Positions 7,342 through 12,108 of a DNA stretch of 12,108 nt are shown here, one piece after another. Made by a program: the position numbers and the translations under genes. How positions within the stretch are numbered: the first letter of the stretch is position 1; every line of letters begins with the position of its first letter. The notes beneath the pieces were generated by a model. The model made no database searches. It had not been told where the DNA came from and saw only the letters and a program-made list of their open reading frames with translations. Where the stretch lies: NCBI GenBank assembly GCA_900128395.1, contig LT649877.1, positions 1 to 12,108 of the forward strand. Direction: 5' to 3'. The stretch comes from Stramenopiles sp. TOSAG23-2. Lineage: Eukaryota > Sar.

Positions 7342-8074
7342 CTACAACATTGTTATTATTCGAATTAGCTATAATTGTACTTGGAAATGTATTGCATAGA
7401 TTTTTAATTAGTAGACTTGATACATGTCGTTTAGCAGTTGTCGTTGATTCACAATCGCGGGCAAAAATAGATACGACATGTGGTGTACAAGATTTTAATA
7501 AATGCTTTTTCAAACCATCAAAAGTCTTACCATGATCAGATAAATTCAAACCAGCACAAACAATTGCAGTTGGTAAAAAACGATCACGTGGATTGATTCT
7601 TTGTGGTAGTGCTGGTATAAAGCCAGGGGAAGGAGCACGATTGTTGGATTTTTTTGCAGTAGTATTTGCTGTTGTTGTTGCGGTACCATCATACGCCGTC
7701 TCTTCTTCATAACTTCTCCATTTCGCGGAACAGCCATCTTCCCCATATGCATCGTGGAAAAAAGTATTTACTTCATTAAATGCTTTTGCGTTCAATTTCA
7801 TAGATAAAGCTTTTTCCAATGTTTCCAATGAATTACGACAAGATAAATATGCTTTATGCCTTGCTTGTACTGCATCAACACTTTCGCCGGGATAACATGG
7901 TGGAAAAATAGAAGTTTCTTTTAATTTATTGTTTTGATTATCTATTATTATATTATTATATTCTTCATCTGTAGTTGGTATTGATTTTGGTTGTGCATTA
8001 ATATCCGCTTCAAATGTACCTTTTTTATAATGAAAAACAGAATCTACCAAGGAATCGTTCTTTTGTGATGCCAT
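5006..8074 (-). CDS. ORC3: Origin recognition complex subunit 3
   Basis: ORC3 is a core subunit of the nuclear complex that marks replication origins and helps load the MCM helicase. Numbering from the ATG at 8074 (1022 residues), family blocks run in order: LPTAIVCAGLNLSDHGKTF (about 167-185, start of the AAA+-like fold); CPPMILCIEDFDFF and VLQDVLITI (356-381); RGLPLCLILGVAS (387-399); FSVSSYIRSLQFAMMEHYY (469-487); LTLAALSNPHHYM (872-884); PDISIVYSLMEE (901-912); and the winged-helix end ARFVTAVSDLQYLG...KKADHVTRL (990-1018). No Walker A loop is visible, as usual for ORC3. It is about 300 residues longer than animal ORC3, mostly through Asn/Thr/Ser tracts (238-255, 318-345, 543-574, 620-626) and a charged segment (about 700-815) with basic, NLS-like KKRK and RKRSKQKR. 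The frame extends 36 nt upstream only to a GTG, so the ATG at 8074 (A at -3) is the start. It is divergent from the secreted-protein gene. Confidence 0.95.
6196..6215. repeat. Trinucleotide tract in ORC3 encoding Asn run
   Basis: A pure TTG repeat on the plus strand reads as AAC codons on the coding strand, giving six Asn in a row. The codon purity points to recent replication slippage. Confidence 0.85.
6366..6433. repeat. Mixed trinucleotide tract in ORC3 encoding Asn/Thr runs
   Basis: Plus-strand GTT, GTA, GTC and GGT units read on the coding strand as Asn5 followed by a run of twelve Thr. Four to five pure GTA units sit inside a mixed tract, so both old and recent expansion are present. 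Confidence 0.85.
7041..7102. repeat. Trinucleotide tract in ORC3 encoding Asn/Ser runs
   Basis: ATT-, ACT- and GCT-type units on the plus strand read as an Asn7 run, then Ser-rich and Asn4 stretches on the coding strand. It lies just before the conserved block CPPMILCIEDFDFF and would form a disordered loop on the AAA+-like domain. Confidence 0.85.
7309..7341. repeat. ATT tract in ORC3 encoding Asn run
   Basis: ATT units on the plus strand read as AAT codons on the coding strand, giving an Asn6 run next to NNT and preceded by NNNN. It falls in a non-conserved loop between two family blocks. Confidence 0.85.
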
Positions 8075-8380
8075 AGTTGTATTTTTGTTGTAGGTATTAA
8101 AAAGCAACACGATTTATATTTTTTAAAATTTTCTTAAATAGATACGTATATATTTATGTATATATATATATATATGTGTGTGAATGTATATCCTTTCGAT
8201 CAGATATGTATCATTAATCTAATCTAATATCAATTTAAATTTATATATTTAAATTTTAATAATTCAATTTTTTAAATAATTTTCAATTATTATTTTTTTT
8301 GTTGTTGTGCTTGTTGATAATAAAAAATTTTCAAAAAATTAAGTGTTATAATTAGGGTTAAAATATTAGTAATTTTGATA

Positions 8381-8441
8381 TACCACCAGTAGTGTAGGTG
8401 GTAGGCCTAGTCGGTAATATAGGCCTATCAAAATCGGTAAT
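8381..8441. promoter_or_regulatory. Cluster of palindromes and direct repeats (TAGGCCTA, TCGGTAAT)
   Basis: Two copies of a composite unit, TAGGCCTA followed or preceded by TCGGTAAT, lie side by side: TAGGCCTA at 8402-8409 and 8420-8427, TCGGTAAT at 8411-8418 and 8434-8441. A 7-bp stem with a 9-nt loop (8381-8403) overlaps the first palindrome. This dense arrangement in AT-rich DNA resembles a regulatory array; no factor can be named. Confidence 0.45.
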
Positions 8442-8483
8442 AAATAGATATCCACGTATACTAAATCTGCATGACTTCATGAA

Positions 8484-8503
8484 CAGCCGCCACACAGCCG
8501 CCA
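8484..8503 (+). promoter_or_regulatory. CAGCCGCCA motif, copies 2 and 3
   Basis: Two copies of the 9-mer (8484-8492 and 8495-8503) lie 11 bp apart start to start, so roughly one helical turn. The third copy in the window is at 3590-3598. A doubled CCAGTTTG follows immediately. They sit about 290-310 bp upstream of the secreted-protein ATG and 410-430 bp upstream of the ORC3 ATG. Confidence 0.5.
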
Positions 8504-8794
8504 GTTTGCCAGTTTGCCTCGTGGTTTCTGTACAATTTCAAGGATGATTTGGTATATCCGTCACAGTAGCTATTTACCTACTATTTATTTATAAGTAGTT
8601 TCAGCATATATTTATGACGAACACTACGCACCCATAAATATATATTCCATATACTGGCATATACTCTGTACATAAACAAAATAGAATTTCACTTGTGTAT
8701 TGAAGAATATTCATAACACAATCTATTGATATTAGTTTATTCACACATATATAAATATAAGACAACAAAAAAAAATCAAACAAACAATCAAAAG

Positions 8795-10228
8795 ATGAAA
8801 GTAATTGCAACGTTATTATTAGTAACCATAGCATTCACAGCAGTAGCCGCTGAATCCAAACATCCAACATTACCAACTCGATGGAAAGCTACCGTCCACG
8901 AAGATGAGGTTGGTATCGTATTCGAGTCGTACAAAATGGTTGATCGCCCTACCCCTGCAAATCCTTCCGCAAAATGGACTAACTTCACCGATGGTAGCTG
9001 TCAACGTTTAATCTTTGATCCAGATCTTCCTGATGCATCTAGATATTTACTAGGTTGTGATGCATTAGATTGTTGTATTGAATCACAATCTGGGAACCAC
9101 ATAGAATATCAAATTCCAAACGTTCATCCAGCTGCATTAGCACCTGTGAAACATCTTGGTCAAGAAACCATTAATCAAATGGAAGGAAGTAAAGCTAATA
9201 AAGTAACTTGCGATGTTTGGACATGGTCTTTTGGCCCAGAAACGTTATTTGCATTCACCTCAAAAGACCCAAAAACAAATGGAACTGTTTTGAATAGATG
9301 GATTGCTAACATTGAAGGTATGAATTACACCAATGATTATTTCGGATATGCTGCGCCAACCAAAAATGAAATTGCAGCATTTGATGCTCAGTTTAATGTA
9401 CCATCCATTTGTAATAATGCTATGTCATGTGGCGATGCATATGGAAAAGGCTTGATCAGCAAGCAATCGTTAAATTTTGTACGTGCAGGTGAAGAAGCAA
9501 TAACAAAAAAAACCAAAAAATCTGATGCACATCCAACATTACCAACCATGTGGACTGCTACGGTTACCGAAGATGAAGTTGGAACTGTGTTGGAATCTTA
9601 TATTATGATTGATCGCCCAACGCCAACAAATCCATCTGGCAAATGGACCAATTTTACTGATGGTAGTTGCCAACGTTTAATTTTAGATCCAGATCTTCCG
9701 GAGGCAGCAAGATATTTACTTGGATGCGATGCTCTCCCATGTTGCTCTGAATCACAAGAAGGAAATCATCTTGAATATCAAATTCCTAATGTTCATCCAG
9801 CTGCTTTTGCAACTGTTAAACATGGTGGTAAAGTTGAAATTCAACAAACGTTAAATGGTAAAACTATTACAACAAACACTGATGTGTATTCATGGTCATT
9901 TGGTCTTGGAAAATGGTATGCATTTGTTACCAAAACTAATGGTACAAGTGCTATTTTAAATCGATGGGTAGCAGAAGCGGAAGGTAAAAATTTCACAAAT
10001 GATTATTTCAATTATGAAGTACCAAAAGACGTTGCTGCATTTAAATCTCAATTTGCTGTACCTGCTATCTGCGATAAAGCACCATCTTGTGGTGAATTAT
10101 TTAAACAAGGTAAATTATCTGAAAAATCAATTAATTTTTTAAATAATGGAAGATTAGCTGTAGACACTACCGCAAGTCGTCAAGGTGAAAACAAAGCAGT
10201 TTTAATGAAATTAATTAGTAATTTGTAA
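8795..10228 (+). CDS. Secreted two-domain Cys-rich glycoprotein, family not recognised
   Basis: The product has 477 residues. A clear ER signal peptide (1-19, MKVIATLLLVTIAFTAVAA) is followed by two tandem copies of one domain, at about 23-233 and 246-450, joined by a Lys-rich linker (TKKTKK). The first 98 residues of the copies align without gaps and about 80 are identical. Six Cys per copy keep the same positions (C69, C88, C93, C94, C206, C212 and C292, C311, C316, C317, C426, C432), as do three N-glycosylation sequons (N63, N162, N177 and N286, N382, N399). Shared landmarks are HPTLP, EDEVG, KWTNFTDGSCQRLI, RYLLGCDAL.CC and EYQIPNVHPAA. C139 has no partner in copy 2. There is no membrane anchor after the signal, so it is probably secreted or vacuolar. 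The frame extends upstream only to TTG; the ATG at 8795 (A at -3) begins the signal peptide. Its function is unknown; a ligand-binding barrel is only a guess. Confidence 0.9.
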   Translation: MKVIATLLLVTIAFTAVAAESKHPTLPTRWKATVHEDEVGIVFESYKMVDRPTPANPSAKWTNFTDGSCQRLIFDPDLPDASRYLLGCDALDCCIESQSGNHIEYQIPNVHPAALAPVKHLGQETINQMEGSKANKVTCDVWTWSFGPETLFAFTSKDPKTNGTVLNRWIANIEGMNYTNDYFGYAAPTKNEIAAFDAQFNVPSICNNAMSCGDAYGKGLISKQSLNFVRAGEEAITKKTKKSDAHPTLPTMWTATVTEDEVGTVLESYIMIDRPTPTNPSGKWTNFTDGSCQRLILDPDLPEAARYLLGCDALPCCSESQEGNHLEYQIPNVHPAAFATVKHGGKVEIQQTLNGKTITTNTDVYSWSFGLGKWYAFVTKTNGTSAILNRWVAEAEGKNFTNDYFNYEVPKDVAAFKSQFAVPAICDKAPSCGELFKQGKLSEKSINFLNNGRLAVDTTASRQGENKAVLMKLISNL

Positions 10229-10393
10229 ATAGAACACAAATATTTTAAATAATTAATTTAAATTTTCACAAAAAATTCATTATCAAGGCTTCATATATAT
10301 ATATGCATATCCGTATCATATAATATAATTATTATATCATACGTATCATACGAATATGATATTTAAATATTATGGTCATATTTATATAATTTA

Positions 10394-10418
10394 ATATATA
10401 TACGCTTCGTATATATAT
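10394..10418. terminator. 11-bp-stem hairpin with TACG-CTT-CGTA core
   Basis: Arms 10394-10404 and 10408-10418 pair perfectly around a CTT loop, about 165 nt past the secreted-protein stop. The core TACG...CGTA matches the shorter hairpins at 1516-1526 and 4914-4924, also just downstream of plus-strand genes. A role in 3'-end formation or mRNA stability is inferred; eukaryotic genes do not use such hairpins as simple terminators. Confidence 0.4.
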
Positions 10419-10458
10419 ATTTATGATGTCATCCCATATCACATTTTAGAAAAATAGA

Positions 10459-10568
10459 ACTTTGTACGTATCATTTACAGAAATACAACGTGTATCTCAC
10501 ACATATATTAAATTAAGAGAGAGAGAGAGTTAAAAAAGTCTTGTGTACAAAGCATGTACGTACAAAGT
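10459..10568. repeat. 12-bp exact inverted repeat, 86-nt spacer
   Basis: ACTTTGTACGTA at 10459-10470 is the exact reverse complement of TACGTACAAAGT at 10557-10568. A further GTACAAAG copy lies at 10545-10552. The arms could pair in a transcript crossing the region. Confidence 0.75.
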
Positions 10569-10657
10569 ATATCTATTTAAATATACAAACCATTGTACGA
10601 CGTATAAAAAATATTTTTTTAGTACACTCGGTACATTTTTTTTTCTCTCTCTCTAAA

Positions 10658-11704
10658 TTACAACGCAGATGGGGCAGTTCGAACCGTTTGATATGGCATA
10701 CCATCCAAATAACCACATAATATTTTATACAATTTTGGATTCGAACAATCTTCTGCTAATGATCTTGGAAAAGAATTTTGAAAATCTTCTTGTGATTGAA
10801 TTGATCTATTACGAAAATAGTTTGCCAACATAATCCGACAACCATTTTTTTTACGAGGATATGCACCATGCCATGTCGCACCATGGAACAAAATAACAGA
10901 ACCAGCTGGACATTCGACAGGAATTGCTTCACTTGCTGCATTTGCACCTGGATTTTGATGTCGACGATGTGATCCTGGTACTATTGCTAAAGCACCATTA
11001 TCTAATGTATAATCTGTTAGACACCAATTGGAATTGGCATTTAATGCATTTGTCCCCCATGGCAATGGAACACCACCTTGATCAGCATGCATTGCAAGAT
11101 TTCTCTCGGTTGCATAATTCGATGGTGCGCCTTTCCATTTTATAACAGCATTATTACTTGAAAATCTAGAAGCACGAGGTCCAATCATATGTTCAATCAA
11201 AGCTAGACATACTGGATTTAAAGCTAAATCACGAAATTCACGATGATATCTACCCATTTGTTGCATTAACATTTGAAATGGTTCATTGTGATCGTTGCTA
11301 TTCTTCTTCTTATTATTATTATAAGGAATTGGTGTAGAAGCTGGTTTTGGTCTTGTTTTATTTGTATTTGAAGTTTGTATTAAAAAGTCAGTCCCACTGG
11401 GCCATTGCATAGCTTTTAAAGGGCCATCTTCCTCTGTCCATTTACATCCAGTTACTTCACTAGCTTTTTGTAATACTAAATCTTTTAATTTATTGATTGT
11501 TTCCATTGAAACACCATGAACTTCAGGTGGTACTATACAATATCCATATGTATCCAACTCCAACGCATACTTCTCAATATTTAATTTACGTATATTATTA
11601 TAATGTAGTTCCAATATTTGATGCGATGGATTTTTTGTATTTGGTGCATTAGTACTAATAATAGAAGAGGGTTTATTATTATTATTTGATGACAATGATG
11701 ACAT
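10658..11704 (-). CDS. Phytanoyl-CoA dioxygenase (PhyH)-family Fe(II)/2-oxoglutarate oxygenase
   Basis: Members hydroxylate small substrates using Fe(II), oxygen and 2-oxoglutarate. The 348-residue protein has the iron-binding facial triad: H206 and D208 in LAMHADQGG, and H279 in FHGATWHGAYPRKKNGCRI. R290, eleven residues on, is placed to bind the 2-oxoglutarate carboxylate. The typical central motif LTDYTLDNGALAIVPGSHR (229-247) precedes the distal His. The conserved fold starts near residue 45 (EKYALELDTYGYCIVP). Before it lies a Ser/Asn-rich tail, and an Asn/Lys-rich insert sits at about 113-138. Neither a signal peptide nor a convincing peroxisomal signal is visible: the C-terminus SAL is a poor PTS1, so a cytosolic location is likely. 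The start is the first ATG (A at -3) and the stop is TAA. The substrate cannot be deduced, and the family is far broader than phytanoyl-CoA. Confidence 0.93.
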   Translation of the reverse strand: MSSLSSNNNNKPSSIISTNAPNTKNPSHQILELHYNNIRKLNIEKYALELDTYGYCIVPPEVHGVSMETINKLKDLVLQKASEVTGCKWTEEDGPLKAMQWPSGTDFLIQTSNTNKTRPKPASTPIPYNNNKKKNSNDHNEPFQMLMQQMGRYHREFRDLALNPVCLALIEHMIGPRASRFSSNNAVIKWKGAPSNYATERNLAMHADQGGVPLPWGTNALNANSNWCLTDYTLDNGALAIVPGSHRRHQNPGANAASEAIPVECPAGSVILFHGATWHGAYPRKKNGCRIMLANYFRNRSIQSQEDFQNSFPRSLAEDCSNPKLYKILCGYLDGMPYQTVRTAPSAL

Positions 11705-12108
11705 TATTTTTTTTTTGTTTATTTTGTTTTCGTGATAGACTTTCTATATACTACGTGGACATAAAATTATTATATTATATATTCCACTTTCTTCCCCAAG
11801 ACTTGTTTTTCTTTACATATATCTATTCTATTCCATTGCACCATTCTATATTCTATCTATTTCATGTGCATACACAGAGTGTATATATATTAATATAAGC
11901 AGCAGTAAATCAACAACTAATATTTCAATCACAGTTAGAATTTATTTCCGAGAATATAAAATTTATCATTCCAGCATTCTCTTCTATGATGGTATCAATA
12001 CAGTAAGGATGTTTTGTCTAAAAAATATCAGATCAGTGTTTTTTCCAAAAAAAGAAGATTAATTATAATTTTATGTCATTTTGGTAGTAATATAAGGGCT
12101 TCACCGAG
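11705..12108. other. Non-coding region upstream of the PhyH-family gene
   Basis: These 404 bp are AT-rich with pyrimidine-rich stretches on the plus strand, and lie upstream of the minus-strand oxygenase gene. They probably contain its promoter, and may also contain regulatory DNA for a neighbour beyond the right edge. Unlike the other two upstream regions sharing them, I see no AGGCCT or CAGCCGCCA here. Open frames are short; none at the right edge shows a recognisable protein end. Confidence 0.5.

Larger units (their letters stand above)
8075..8794. promoter_or_regulatory. Divergent promoter region between ORC3 and the secreted-protein gene
   Basis: These 720 bp hold both promoters. A (TA)n-(TG)n microsatellite lies at 8159-8182. 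A cluster follows at 8381-8518: a TACCACC/GGTGGTA hairpin (8381-8387 with 8397-8403), two TAGGCCTA palindromes (8402-8409 and 8420-8427), two TCGGTAAT copies (8411-8418 and 8434-8441), two CAGCCGCCA copies and a double CCAGTTTG (8501-8516). A TATATAAAT string at 8748-8756 sits about 40 nt before the ATG at 8795. No coding frame or RNA gene was recognised. The regulatory role is inferred. Confidence 0.55.
10229..10657. other. Convergent intergenic region rich in inverted repeats
   Basis: This 429-bp region separates facing stop codons and should hold both 3' UTRs. It contains a hairpin with an 11-bp stem and CTT loop (10394-10418), the palindrome ATATTTAAATAT (10359-10370) and a doubled TATCATACG (about 10335-10352). 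A 12-bp exact inverted repeat lies at 10459-10470 and 10557-10568. TACG-A-CGTA is at 10596-10604. A GA tract at 10516-10529 faces a CT tract at 10644-10654. No coding frame or RNA gene was recognised. Confidence 0.65.

Noticed and set aside
8075-8110. Longer ORC3 N-terminus of 12 extra residues
   Set aside because: The extension begins with GTG, not ATG. The ATG at 8074 has A at -3.
8354-8360. TTAGGGTTA string resembling a telomere repeat
   Set aside because: Only a single unit is present, which is expected by chance in AT-rich DNA; there is no array.
8726-8794. Longer N-terminus for the secreted protein
   Set aside because: The extension begins with TTG and would place a charged stretch before the signal peptide. 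The ATG at 8795 starts a textbook signal peptide.
1895-11704. A phytanate-type alpha-oxidation gene pair (racemase plus phytanoyl-CoA hydroxylase)
   Set aside because: The CoA-transferase lacks the racemase His, the PhyH family is functionally broad, neither protein shows a good peroxisomal signal, and the genes are 7 kb apart on the same strand with unrelated genes between them.
11705-12108. Possible partial gene at the right edge
   Set aside because: The only frames reaching the edge are under 20 codons with no recognisable features on either strand.

Overview
The window reads as nuclear DNA from an AT-rich, intron-poor microbial eukaryote. The reasons are an ORC3 gene (a eukaryotic replication-initiation protein), one clear spliceosomal intron (GTAAGT donor, CTAAC branch-like site, AG acceptor), an ER-type signal peptide with N-glycosylation sequons, Asn/Thr/Ser homopolymer tracts, very AT-rich intergenic DNA, and the use of both TAA and TGA as stops. 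All six chosen start codons have A at position -3. I cannot name the lineage; the Asn-rich tracts recall several AT-rich protist groups, but that is not diagnostic.

Layout, left to right: (1) 1-457, non-coding, with a degenerate 8-9 bp tandem repeat and a CA/TA microsatellite; (2) 458-1444 +, an unrecognised multi-pass membrane protein; (3) 1895-3241 -, a two-exon CaiB/BaiF-type class III CoA-transferase with a 123-nt intron; (4) 3735-4877 +, an aspartoacylase; (5) 5006-8074 -, ORC3 with long low-complexity insertions; (6) 8795-10228 +, a secreted, Cys-rich, glycosylated protein made of two tandem copies of one domain of about 200 residues, which I do not recognise; (7) 10658-11704 -, a phytanoyl-CoA dioxygenase-family Fe(II)/2-oxoglutarate enzyme; (8) 11705-12108, non-coding upstream DNA.

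The genes alternate strictly in strand (+ - + - + -), giving three convergent and two divergent intergenic regions. These two classes carry different sequence signatures. The divergent regions share a GC-rich 9-mer (CAGCCGCCA, three copies) and the palindrome AGGCCT. The convergent regions carry short hairpins with a TACG...CGTA stem. This is the most interesting non-coding structure here and suggests shared promoter elements and shared 3'-end structures. The gene products do not form one pathway: the CoA-transferase and the PhyH-family enzyme could both touch acyl-CoA metabolism, but nothing in the sequence links them. I see no mobile element, CRISPR array, rRNA or tRNA. The best candidate for a poorly described protein family is the secreted two-domain protein at 8795-10228.
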